A stretch of 64,000 nt of DNA from Mytilisepta virgata (taxonomy: Eukaryota > Mollusca > Bivalvia > Mytilida > Mytilidae): contig CM051516.1 in assembly GCA_028015205.1 (NCBI GenBank), positions 48,426,230 to 48,490,229 on the forward strand, given 5' to 3'. Position 1 is the first letter of the stretch. Each line of letters starts with the position of its first letter. Of this stretch, positions 1 through 12,500 are shown piece by piece. A program made the translations under genes and the position numbers. The notes beneath the pieces were generated by a model. It was not told where the DNA came from, did not search any database, and saw only the letters and a program-made list of their open reading frames with translations.

Positions 1-1189
1 TGCATCCCACATTTGATCAATTTGTCATATATTGCAAGAAATGTTTATAGTCCAAGTTAATTTGTAACCATTCTGTAACCGATTACAGAACAAGTGTGCT
101 AAAATTGACCTGGACTTATTTCTTGCCAGAGCGAACATGTATAGGGCGAACCGACAAAATGACATTTGTAATAGACAGGAACTGTATATGAAGATAGTAT
201 TATATAAACCCTGTAATAGAGGACAGAGAAATACCTATAAGTAAGTTATTCTGACTATCAAAATATTACAATGTTTTATTGTATACAAATATTAATTTTT
301 AACAGCATTTTCTCCATTAAACCTATGTTTGGGTGGGTGGAGTGGGGGTATTCAACAATTTTCATTTTTTGATGATGAAAAAACTTTTTTATTTAAAGTT
401 TTTATTGTAGTCAGAATGCATTGAAAACTTTCCCAATTTTAAATAGACTAATATCCTTCTCTGGAATTTCTTAACTTTTTAAATATGGTAAGATAAAAGT
501 CAAAAATTAAACTAGATTAATACTTAATATAAATATCAAATTAAAAAAAAGACCTCAACAACTTTTTACTAATTTCGTGAAATAGAAACTGGAAGATGTA
601 AAAATATTCCGAGAGAATAAAATATGTAAATTTTGTAACTAAAATGATATTGATAATGAATATCACTTTTTGATAAATTGTAATAAAAAAACTATCGTGT
701 AGAGATCACTTCTTTTTTTAATTTTTTAATGCACAAATTCCCACTTTGCCCTAGGACAATTCCCATTTCGCCTTAGTATTTTTTCTAACGTTTTACCTGT
801 ATTTACCAGCTAAGGCGAAATGGGAACACCCCCGTGCGCCATGTCACGAGTCGATCTTATTTATTAACAATTAACAATTTGACAATCAATTGCGTTATCA
901 GTTGTATATTGTGGCACACGCCTACGTTCATTGATAGATTCACAATTAGCAGTCCTATAAAGAAAATGGATTACAATTAAAAAGTCAATTATATCAGGAA
1001 CTGTATGTATATTATTAGTATTATATGATCCCTGATTATATTGTTAAACCCGACATGTGCATTAATGTCCGAAATAAAAGGTAATAAAATACAATTAAAT
1101 TGAAAAGCCACTTACGAGTTTTAATCTCAGCAGCGAAGAGTCAAACTAATGTTTTAAATAAAATTAACATATAAAACATATATTAAACA

Positions 1190-2265
1190 GTTTTTTGCGG
1201 AGGTCGGGGGTTGTCAATGTCAAACAGAATTGGTCAAAGGTCCTAAATTTGACGATAAACCTACAAAATACAATTTTTTCCCCTAAAAAACCTATATTTA
1301 ACCAAAACTAAAGAAACATAAGATTTAAAACATATATAAAACAGTTTTTGGTAGATCTCCTTAGCTGAAATTTGGCTTCCTATTTCGGTATTTTTGGTTG
1401 AGTACTTCTTGTTTAATATAAGTTTGGTTTTTGGTCTTCCAAATGTTTCGGTTTTAATGCTGCTGATGAGAAATGCGTCGTATACAGCATAGTATAAATT
1501 TATTATATCTAATATTAGTATCTTTGGATTGTTATTTTGAAACTCCTGGGATGATGCCTCTGCTGGTGGACCCTAGGTCCCCGAGGGTATTCGCCAACCC
1601 AGTCGTTAGACTTGTCTGACATGATTATTCATTGATTTGTTACAGAAATTACCAGTATTTAGCAAAATTCAAAAATAATAGAAATACTATGGGTCCATTC
1701 CTTGTATTGCACATGGTAGATCTCGTTAGCTGAAATTTGGCTTCCTATTTCGCTATTTTTGGTTGAGTACTTCCTGTTTAATATAAGTTTGGTTTTTGGT
1801 CTTCCAATTATAATAAATGTTTCGGTTTTAATGCTGCTGATGAGAGGTAACTCCTTGAGATGCGTCGTATACAGCATAGTATAAATTTATTATATCTAAT
1901 ATTAGTATCTTTGGATTGTTATTTTGAAGTGGTCGGTGGTGTTTTTGCGGAGGTCGGTGGTTGTCAATGTCGAACAAAATTGGTCAAAGGTCCCAAATCC
2001 GACCAAAAACGTAACAAGACATTTTTTGGGGGGCTAAAAAACCTATATTAAACCAAAATAAAGAAATAAAACATTTAAAACATATATAAAACAGTTTTTT
2101 AAGTGGTCGGTGGTGTTTTTGCTGAGGTCGGTGGTTGTCAATGTCGAACAGAATTGGTCAAAGGTTCAAATTTTTTTTTGTAAAAAAAACTATATTTAAC
2201 CAAAACTAAAAAAATATAACATTTAAAAATATATAAAACAGTTTTTTAAGTGGTCGGTGGTTAAA
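1190..2265 (+). repeat. Repeated module with GGAGGTCGG...GTTGTCAATGTC core, three copies
   Basis: A phrase of about 50 bases (gaggtcgg(t/g)ggttgtcaatgtc, then a(a/g)aattggtcaaaggt) occurs near 1198, 1950 and 2124. It is accompanied by a recurrent acatatataaaacagttttt string near 1328, 2078 and 2230. The copies differ by substitutions and spacing, so this is an old, partly decayed local duplication. No coding capacity was recognised. Confidence 0.6.
1349..1926 (+). repeat. Direct duplication of about 170 bp
   Basis: The block beginning ggtagatctc near 1349 and ending near 1528 recurs from about 1714 to 1926. Shared text includes ttggcttcctatttcg, aatgctgctgatgag and cgtcgtatacagcatag. The second copy carries small insertions. 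The 190 bases between the copies contain a GC-richer patch (around 1548-1620) unlike its surroundings. Origin unknown. Confidence 0.6.
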
Positions 2266-2589
2266 AGTCCTACCGCCACACAGGAACTCTATATATGAAG
2301 TTAGTATTATATGATCCCTGCGCCACACAAGTAAAAATTTTACAACACTACAAATTTTTCTGTTTTTTTTTTTTTTTTTTATTATCATTTCAGACAAAGG
2401 CCTCGAACTGGGCTATAGGAAAACAATTTATAAAATCACACATGTATACTTTTCCGATATTAAACCCATGCCCTCTCCATTTGTTTCAAGTGACCTGTAA
2501 ATAGTAAATGAGCACTTCATTGATGAAAAGGCATTATCACAACACTACTCTCTATCCCCGGCATTTTTTATCCCCTGCTCCCTGCTAAC

Positions 2590-2711
2590 ATGGTTCATAA
2601 TATTGGAAGTAAATTAAGAATTTGCCAGAATTGTTACAGATTTATTTACAATGCATTAACAACAGGAAGACGGAATCCACCATTAAGAAATCCAAATAAT
2701 TATTATATTCA
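2590..2711 (+). CDS. COQ3: COQ3 exon 1 candidate, mitochondrial presequence
   Basis: An ATG opens 40 codons that contain Lys and Arg but no Asp or Glu (MVHNIGSKLRICQNCYRF at the start), as expected for a matrix-targeting presequence. The frame runs into a donor CA|GTTAGT, leaving phase 2. Joining to the acceptor at 5438 completes a Gln codon (CA+A) and continues into FPKFSVQFYTTTQTT, which fits the start of the conserved COQ3 region. The match in phase and composition is suggestive; a different or additional upstream exon is possible. Confidence 0.5.
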
Positions 2712-5700
2712 GTTAGTATCCTTGTGGTGTGGATTTTTGTCCTATAGTCATAGTATAGTATTAATTGAGAAATAATAAATCACGGTGCTTCAAAATATCC
2801 TGATTTTACCATATACTAAATATATGCCACGAGTATAAATGGCCTACCCATGGCAAAAATCAGGATATTTTCAAGCCACCGTGAATTATTTCCATTTAAA
2901 ACGACAGTTTCTACGACATTTTGAAATGCTGCAACATAGCCATAGGTATTCAGACACGAAGACACCATTACACTACGCAACTTATACTATGACATCTTTA
3001 AATCTTGTGGGAAACTTTATCATGACGTTGCCAAACAAGCGGTCTGGCGTCTGTGACGTTGGAACCAACATATCCATGTTTTACCACGGATGTAGACCAA
3101 AAGCGTTTGAAGCAGATCATATTAGAATTTGATTCTACTTCTTGTTGTATATACTATAAAGCTTACTTTTTGAGCTAACACCTACATGAGAGTTTTAAGT
3201 GTGTTTGTTTTTGTTTATTCTCTGAATATTAGTGCAATTTGATAAATATGTGTGTTTTTTTCTATTTACAAAATTTGGTATGTAAACAAGCATCATATGT
3301 TTTCATCCTAAATGATTGGTCAAAACGTTGTGTAATTTTAACTTTTAAGTTTGTTTTTTTGTTTTTTTAAGATTTTGTATTTGGTTTTGTTCGGCTTGTG
3401 TATTTTATACATTATAGTCGTTTTATATCCCTTTTGACAGTTCACCATTTCCATGTATTTCTTGTTTTCTATTACAGAAAAATATTTTATTGCATTTGCA
3501 AAATCATTTTGGAAATTTCATACACACACTTTTGACCTCAACCTATAAATTAACCAGAAAAGTATGAATGATGGTAAAGCCCGACATCTTCCAAGTGTGT
3601 CCAGATTTAGTTTTGAGGAAAATTTGTGGCAAAGAGCTCCATATGGCATCCCTAATCATTTACATTATTGGTGGAATAGAATACAATAACTTTATTGAAC
3701 CAAATCAGGGCCCCAGGAGGACATTCATAGTATAACATTTATAATTGTTCATGAACATAATCACACATACAAACACATAATACAGACAATATAACTACTA
3801 ATTAATTTAAAATTAATAACAGCAAATATATACATATATATTCTTCTGAATGGCACATCAGGTCAGGAAGAGTGATACATATACATAGCATGATCTTAAA
3901 GTGGGCTGACTATAAGGGACAGCAAGAGATGATACTAGCACAAGGAATGTTCCTATTTGTGTCCAATGTGATCAGTCCAGTTTCAAAAACATATAGTAAT
4001 ATTGCAATGAGCATCAAGGGACAGTTCTATTTGGATAAATTAATCTTATGCTTAGTGCAGAAAGTCCATTTGACATATTTGAAATAAAATATGTATATAT
4101 ATATGTAATAAAATATGTGTATGATTTTATAGATAAAAAGTAATGAAAGCATATAGATGTACTTGCAGGGATGCCTAAAAGTATTTAGGAAATTTTGGAA
4201 GTGAACCTCCCTTCACAACTCGGAACAAATTCTGATGGAAAATTACATAGCATCTCAGTTGCAGATATAAAGAATCTTTTTTTTTTTCATTTATTTCTGT
4301 TTAAAATTAAAAAATGATTTACCTTGCAATAAAATTATAGCTTCAAATTCAAAAATACTTATTTCCATAAAAAGCCAATTTTCAGGAGTCTGAATCTGGC
4401 ACCTAAGTGAAAACATTTTGAAATGATGGCTAAGAAACATCATTTGTAAGGTTTGTATAATTATCTTATGATAATTGAGCATTTTACTTTGGACTAATTA
4501 ACCCAGCAGGTGTTTCAAAGTAAGCAAAGACATTGCACATGGCAATAAGATTTTTTACACTTTATTGCACAATTGATTGACTACCCTCTGAGGACAATTC
4601 AAGTTATACTGTCACTAAAACTTTATTTCATGAAAAATACTTTTCAGGTCATGATATTTCATAATAGTAATGAAAATAGTTTAAAATAGGACCCTATGGG
4701 ATTGGGAAATTTACTTGAAGATCTTCTTGTCTGAAACCACTTGGCCAAATGAAACAAACTTAGCAGCAATGGTCCTTAGGTGGTCCTCTTTCAGAATTAT
4801 ATCCGATGACCCTGCCCACCATCCAAGATGGCCACAAGAAATATAGTTTAACATAGGACCCTATGGTGAATTTACTTAAAAGATCTTTCAGATTTTTATC
4901 CGATGACCCCTCCTGTCATCCAAGATGGCTACAAGAGCCGAACATAGTTTAACATAGTACCCTATGGGAAATTTACTTAAAGATCTTCTTGTCTGAAACT
5001 ACTGGGCCAGGTGGAACAAAACTTGGTATCAATGGTACTTAAATGGTTCTCTTTTCGTGTTGTTTCTGATGACACCCGCCTGCTATGCAAGATGCCCCAG
5101 AGCTGAACATAGTTAAATATAGTACCCTATGGGAAATGTACTAGTCTGAAATACAGGGCAAAATGGAACAAAACTTGGCAGCAATGGACCTTTGTTGGTC
5201 CTCTGTCGAATTTTATCCTATGACCCTGTCTGCCATTGAAGATGGCTGCCAGAGCACAACATAGTTTAACATAGGACCTAATAGAAAAATCACTGAAAGA
5301 TCTTCTCGTTTGAAACCAATGAACCAGTTGGAACTAGACAGTAATGTTCTAGGCTGCCAGTCAAGACAGACATAGTCCTGGGAGCCTCTAATTGACATTT
5401 GTTATTTTTTATTAAATTATAAACGAAATTATTTTCAGATTTCCAAAATTTTCAGTGCAGTTTTACACAACTACTCAAACAACAATAGACAAAGATGAAC
5501 TTCACAAATTTACAAAGCTTTCCAACCAATGGTGGGATGAGAAGGGTGAATATTATGCATTGCATTCTATGAACAAATTAAGAGTTCCGCTAATTCGAGA
5601 TGCATTAGTTGACAGTTATGAAATGAATATATTACCACTGAGGGAAAAATGTATACTAGATGTTGGATGTGGAGGAGGTATACTTACAGAGGTATGTAAT

Positions 5701-8700
5701 TGTGTCTTTTGGAGGAGGTATACTGACAGAGGTATGTAATTGTATCTTTTGGACATGTTGGAGGAGGTATACTTACAGAGGTATGTAATTGCATCTTTTA
5801 GAGAAGGTATACTGACAGAGATATGTAATTGTATCTTGTGGAGGAGGTATACTGACAGAGGTATGTAATTGTATCTTTTGGACATGTTGGAGGAGGTATA
5901 CTTATAGAGGTATGTAATTGCATCTTTTAGAGAAGGTATACTGACAGAGATATGTAATTGCATCTTGTGGAGGAGGTATACTGACAGAGGTATTGTATCT
6001 TGTGGAGGAGTTATACTGACAGAGGTATGTAATTGTATCTTGTGGAGGAGTTATACTGACAGAGGTATGTAATTGCATCTTTTAGAGGAGGTTTACTGAC
6101 AGAGGTATGTAATTGTATCTTGTGGAGGAGGTATACTGAGAGGTATGTACATATTATCAGGTTTTCTGCAAACGTATATCGTAAAATATCAGCCGCGAGA
6201 CACAATGTGAAGCTTTTTCGGCGAGTGAGCGTAGCGAACGAGCTAAAAAGCTTCATATTGTGTCGAGCGGCTTATATTTTACAATATTTGTTTGAAGAAA
6301 ACTTGATGATAACTTTATCGTATTGTTAAATAGCAATCTTAATGGAATTTCTTACTTTTCATTGGCCATCTGCCTATAACTGAATGTTTTCCTGATATAT
6401 TCTGGTCAATGTTCGGGCAAACATTATGACGTCGCTGATATATTCGGGTCAACTCTTTACGGGAAATTGTGAAGGCCTCAGCAGGTCGATATAGGCATGG
6501 GGAAATATGATAAGTAATTGTATCTTGTGGAGGAGGTATACTGACAGAGGTATGTAATTGTATCTTGTGGAGGAGGTATACTTACAGAAGTATGTAATTG
6601 TATCTTGTGGAGGCGGTATACTGACAGAGGTATGTAACTGTATCTTTTGGAGGAGGTATACTGACAGAGGTATCTATAATACTAAATTTACGAATTAGCC
6701 GAATAGGCGGCAAAACGCGTGGTTCAAAATAAACAATGTATGGTTCAGATTGTAAAGGTTATTATCGGATTTGACAATCTGCATTTATAAATTTAAACTG
6801 CAGTTTTGTTTATGTGCAAATGGAATTTGTATCCACTTATCCGATATGAATTCTCCCAACATATCCCTAAGAAGGTTCTCGAATGCATACTTTTAACACG
6901 TTGATTTAAATAAACAAGTATGCACATATTTTAAATGTAATATTATTTTTGTTTGAAATTACGGAAGAAGAATAAAACAAATTAAAAAAATTCTCCTTCG
7001 AGTGGGATGTTTCCGCTTCATGTATTCAGGATTGTTTTTTCTACAATAACGCAATTTCTCCTAACTGTAAAGGTTATGAACTTTGAAGATTATGAAGAAG
7101 TAAGGTAAAGTTCAGAGAAATTCCTAACTTAGTTGTTTTTTGGATTGCTCGGATGTTTACCTTGCACAAAGTGATAATACCAACCATTATCTATTTTTAC
7201 ATTATTTGTCATGTGACCTGTCTAAATATATCTCTACCATACAATTCCCTAGATAAAAATATTTTTAACAAATGGTCATCTTTAGCGTTAATGACGAAAA
7301 TTATCTCGGACATCTTTATAAACGTGGACAGCACACGCAGCCACACACTAAAAATGCTTTTATCGTCTGATTATTGGATATATTTGTGAAATTAATCCTC
7401 GCTTGCCCTGTCCATGACGACAATGAAACAATTGGAACAATTATTTTCCAAAAATATGCTCTACCTTACTCACGGCATCTTTTGAAAAATTCATCTGTCT
7501 CTAAGGAAATGTTTACATCTACAATTTCATTTTCATATTTATTCTGAAGGAAAAAGGTAATGCATTATGAAATGTGTATTTAATGAAAGCTTTTCATCAA
7601 GTTCCAGTTCAGAATTAATTGTAACAATAAAAATATTGACAATTTATGTGGTTGTGTTTTCGTCATAGATTTTGACTTTGATGGAACCTTAAGGTTCATT
7701 TTAGTAATTCTACGTGGCACACAGTCTACTTCATCAGTGGATACATCTTCGGTAGTAACAAACAGCCATATGACAATTGGGTCACGTTGACCTAAATTTC
7801 ACGCTTCATTGACTTTGGTTAAAGTTTGCATTAACATCCATTGCTGGAATACTACAGTATATATAGACATGAAACTATCAGTTGATACCACCTACTTGAC
7901 AGGAAAGTTTATAGGAAGCCTGCCACAACATCCATATTGAGTTCCTGTTCCATGAATGACATGGCCGTAATAACTTTTTAAAGTCAATATGGCCACCAAA
8001 AAAAAAAATGCTTATTTTCCCGTGCTTGCACGGGTTCAATGTCTAGTGTAATTGTAAAATTTGGAGGAGGTAGACTTACAGAGGTATGTAATTGTATCTT
8101 GTGGAAAAGGTATAGTATGGGCTACAAATATGAAATTATGTGTAATTCTGTAAAAATTGCTCTTTCTCCCAATGACTTGAAGACTAAATTCATACTGGCC
8201 TCTCATGAGTACTGTGAATTTCAATTTAACTCTATGATGAGATTAAATCCTTTGAGAGAGACACACTATCCACCCTCCAGCTATTAGAGCCTTAGTTAGT
8301 TTTACAGTTAAAACGAGTGCATTTTGACCTGCTATCTAATTTATGTACTGTCCAGTCTAATTCTAGCAAGCGGTCACCTTGTTGTTAATTATACTGTATT
8401 GGTTTTTGTAGTATGTTTTATACACCAGAGTGTTAGGATAGATAAGGGGAGGTTTGGGTGTCCATAATTCTGGTTTAACCCCACCACTGTTATAGTATCC
8501 ATACCAAATCAGACTATCCTGACATTCTTCTGTTTTTATATTTGTGTTTTATGCTCTTTAATGTTATTTTTTGTCCTGCGTTCTGTCATTTTGCTTTGAT
8601 TGATTGGTATGTCATTGTTGTCACCTTTCCTGTTATCCATTTTGTTGTTTATTACAGAGGTATGTACATTGTAATGGTATCTTTTCATATTTAAAGACAA

Positions 8701-9516
8701 AATCAAAATGGAAAGAATATCATTGAATTTTTTTCAAAATTTTTGTTCAAGTTCTTTTTTTGAAAATGTATTGAAAAGTTCTTTAAAGATTAGAGAAAAT
8801 AGCTAGAAACCAAAAGAAATAATATTTTGCTTTGAAAGAAGGGGACATGGCATGCATGACAATCTAAGAAAAACTATAGTCTAAATATTATTAACATGTA
8901 AATCAAACTGGAAATCACTGTAATGCTAATTTCAAACCTATTTTGTATTCAATTTATAATGAATTCTAATATCTAGAGTTTTCAATTATTAGATTTGCTA
9001 TGGCGGATGAGGTTTATCAAGTAATCATTAAAGTCGATATTTACAAAAAGAAATATTTATGTACATCTACTGATTTTCAGAATCTTGAAAAACGTATATC
9101 TTGCCCGATTCATAAAAAAAATATAACAATACAGGTATATTTTCATGATTTTGATATGTAAAAATCATTTACCGTTAGATATCAGATTTTAATATAAAGG
9201 AAGATTTTTTATGATGGTTTTTCCTTAGAGAGCAAGTGTAAATTGTAATTAAATCAGGGATATTAATGTATCTAAGGCTGGACAAACTTTTACTTCAGAC
9301 TTGTTACACATGAAAATTAAAGAGAACAAATTTACTCCAACCACTGTTTTGATCTCAGAAAATAAATTAATTTTGTCTGGCCTAAATTAGGTAATAAACT
9401 TGTTAAGTCTCCCAAACGAAGTTTGGAGACTTATTGTTTTTGTTGCATTTCTTTTTATTATGTCGCCCCGACGAAAGTCGGCGACATATTGTTATTGTTC
9501 CGTTTCTCTGTTATTA

Positions 9517-9548
<32 letters not shown>

Positions 9549-12500
9549 ATGATTTTTGTCCGGCTTAGTTCTCGGAGATGCCTGGATAGAATTGAATGAA
9601 ACTTGGCAGAAAGTAAGATCACTATGTGAAGGTGTGCAATCAATACTTTTTTTTTCGAAATGGCCGCCATTTTCAAGATGGCCACCATTCAAAGATCGGT
9701 ACCCTCCGAAAATTTAAAACGTTTATATCTCAAAAACTGTACCATAGAATTTCGTTAAACTTCGTAGGTTTGTAAAGTACAATTAGAAGAACAAACTGAT
9801 GAACAAAAATCACGATCGATTGGAGATGTTTGGTGGCCATTTTGAAAAATGATGTTAAAATGGCAAAAAACTTAACATGGATAGAATTGAATGAAACTTG
9901 GCAGAAAGTAAGATCACTATGTGAAGGTGTGCAATCAATACTTTTTTTTTCGAAATGGCCGCCATTTTCAAGATGGCCGCCATTCAGAGATCGGTACCCT
10001 CCGAAAATTTAAAACGTTTATATCTCAAAAACTGTATGATAGAATTTCGTTAAACTTCGTAGGTTTGTAAAGTACAATTAGAAGAACAAACTGATGAAAA
10101 AAAATCGCGATCGGTTGGAGACGTTTGGCGGCCATTTTGAAAAATGATGTTAAAATGACGAAAAACTTTACATGGATAGAATTAAATGAAACTTGGCAGA
10201 AAGTAAGATCACTATGTGAAGGTGTGCAATCAATACTTTTTTTTTCGAAATGGCTGCCATTTTCAAGATGGCTGCCAGGGGCGACATCTACTATTGCTCG
10301 CAATTGCAATTCTAGTTATGTCGCCCCGACGAAAGTCGGCGACATATTGTTATTGTTCCGTTTCTCTGTTATTATGTCGCCCCAACGAAAGTCGGCGACA
10401 TATTGTTATTGTTCCGTTTCTCTGTTATTATTCTTTCTTTCTTTCTTCCAATGATTTTTGTCCGGCTTAGTTCTCGGAGATGCCTGGATAGAATTGAATG
10501 AAACTTGGCAGAAAGTAAGATCACTATGTGAAGGTGTGCAATCGATACTTTTTTTTCTGAAATGGCCGCCATTTTCAAGATCGCGGCCATTCAAAGATCA
10601 GTATCTCCGAAAATTTAAAACGTTTATATCTCAAAAACTGTACCATAGAATTTCATTAAACTTCGTAGGTTTGTAAAGTACAATTAGAAGAACAAACTGA
10701 TGAAAAAAAATCACGATCGGTTGGAGACGTTTGGCGGCCATTTTGAAAAATTCTTCTTCTTCTTTCTCGCGCCGCCAACTTTGTCCGGGGCTCTTTTGTA
10801 CTTTATACTTGACCGCTTTCAATCAAATTTTGCACAATGAGATGTTGGTCCTAACCATTTTTCAAGTGTGGGGGGGGGGGGGGGGCCCAGGGGCAGTGTC
10901 ACACCCCTTCAAATATCTCAAAAATTGATATTTTTTGAATAGGTCAAAAATAGTTTACATTCCTACCCTATAACCATATATATTATTACTGCTTATGATA
11001 AGACGAAGGATTTGGTGTCTGAGGGGGCCCCAGGGGCAGTGCCACGCCCCTTCAAATACCTCAAAAATTGATATTTTTTTAATAGGTCAAAAATAGTTTA
11101 CATTCCTACCCTATAACCATATATATTATTACTGCTTATGATAAGACGAAGGATTTGGTACCTAAGGGGGGTCTGAGGGGGTCCCAGGGGCAGTGCCACG
11201 CCCCTTCAAATACCTGGAAAATTGATATTTTTTCAATAGGTCAAAAATAGTTTACATTCCTACCCTATAACAATATATATTATTACTGCTTATGATAAGA
11301 CGAAGGATTTGGTACCTAAGGGGGTCTGAGGGGGTCATGCCCCACCCCCTCAAATGACAAAAGACTTAATATCTTCAAAACCATTGAGATTCCCACCCTA
11401 TAACCATACATATTATTACTGCTTATGATAAGACGAAAGATTTGGTACCTAAGGGGGGGTCTGAGGGGGTAATGTCCCGCCGCCCTCAATTGACAAAATA
11501 CTTAATATCTTGGAAAACTGTTGAGATCCCCACCCTATAACCATATATATTATTACTCCTTTTGACAAGACGAAGCATTTGGTATCACATGGGGGTCTGA
11601 GGGGGTAATGTTTCGCCCCCCTCAATTGACAAAATACTTAATATCTTGGAAAACCATTTGGTACCTAAGGGGGGTCTGAGGGGCCCCAGGGGCAGTGCCA
11701 CGCCCCTTCAAATACCTCAAAAATTGATATTTTTTTAATAGGTCAAAAATAGTTTACATTCCCACCCTATAACCATATATATTATTACACCTTATGACAA
11801 GACGAAGCATATGGTACCATTGGGGGGTCTGATGGGGAACTTCGTTTGGAAGACTTAGTAACAGTTCACTGTTACAATTATTACTTGTTATTATTATTAT
11901 GTCTCCCAAACAAAGTTGTCTCCCAAACAAAGTTTTGGGAGACATATTGTTTTTGTCCGGTTTCTTATTATTATTCTTCTTCTTCTTCTTCTTCTTCTTC
12001 TTCTTTCCTTTTTCTTTCCGTTCAATGTTGTCCGCGACGTTTCTCAAAGATGCAATGTCCAATCAATATGAAACTTTGGGAATATGTTAAGGGTGACCTG
12101 AAGTTTTGCAAACGACTTTTAAAATTTTCAAAATGGCCGCCGTTTCAAAGGTCATTATATAGGACATTGCAATAATTTGAATTTAGGGGGTTTCTGATAA
12201 GCTCTAGATAGTGGCAATGGGGGTTTGTTTGGGAGACATCTTGTGACTCGCTGGCGATCACAATCATACCTAGTTATTATTCTTCTTCATCTTCTTTCTC
12301 GCGCCGCCAACTTTGTCCGGGGCACTTTTGTACTTTATACTTGACCGATTTCAATCAAATTTTGCACAATGATAGTACCCCATGAGATGTTGGTCCCAAC
12401 CATTTTTCAAGTGTGGGGGGCCCCAGGGGCAGTGCCACGCCCCTTCAAATACCTCAAAAATTGATATTTTTTGAATAGGTCAAAAATAGTTTACATTCCT

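Larger units (their letters stand above)
1..2589. other. Upstream AT-rich DNA with dispersed and duplicated repeats
   Basis: No convincing gene is visible. The stretch contains partly duplicated blocks, annotated separately at 1190-2265 and 1349-1926, and short T or A runs. It should include the promoter and 5' UTR of COQ3 if the exon proposed at 2590 is right, but I see no clear TATA box or initiator that would fix a start site. Confidence 0.5.
9404..11890 (+). mobile_element. Hairpin-headed element, TAAGTCTCC family, interrupted copy
   Basis: The head palindrome TAAGTCTCC-caaacgaagttt-GGAGACTTA lies at 9404-9433 and is followed by attgtttttg. The tail at 11839-11890 repeats the head arm (cttcgtttggaagactta), then a perfect hairpin GTAACAG-ttca-CTGTTAC, then aattattacttgtta. 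The body after the inserted 9459-10748 elements begins ttcttctttctcgcgccgcc and carries the tandem core at 10890-11830. No coding capacity. The assignment of head and tail to one element is inferred from a second copy with the same tail ending near 15400. Confidence 0.6.

Noticed and set aside
2839..3132. 97-codon frame in COQ3 intron 1
   Set aside because: It begins inside the right arm of the fold-back element, has no recognisable domain, and does not join the COQ3 exons in phase.
7153..7389. 78-codon frame inside the Helitron, considered as captured gene fragment
   Set aside because: No recognisable protein and no codon pattern that differs from the AT-rich surroundings.
11754..12062. Reverse-strand frame with a long lysine/asparagine run
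   Set aside because: It is the translation of a (cttctt)n run in a mobile element.
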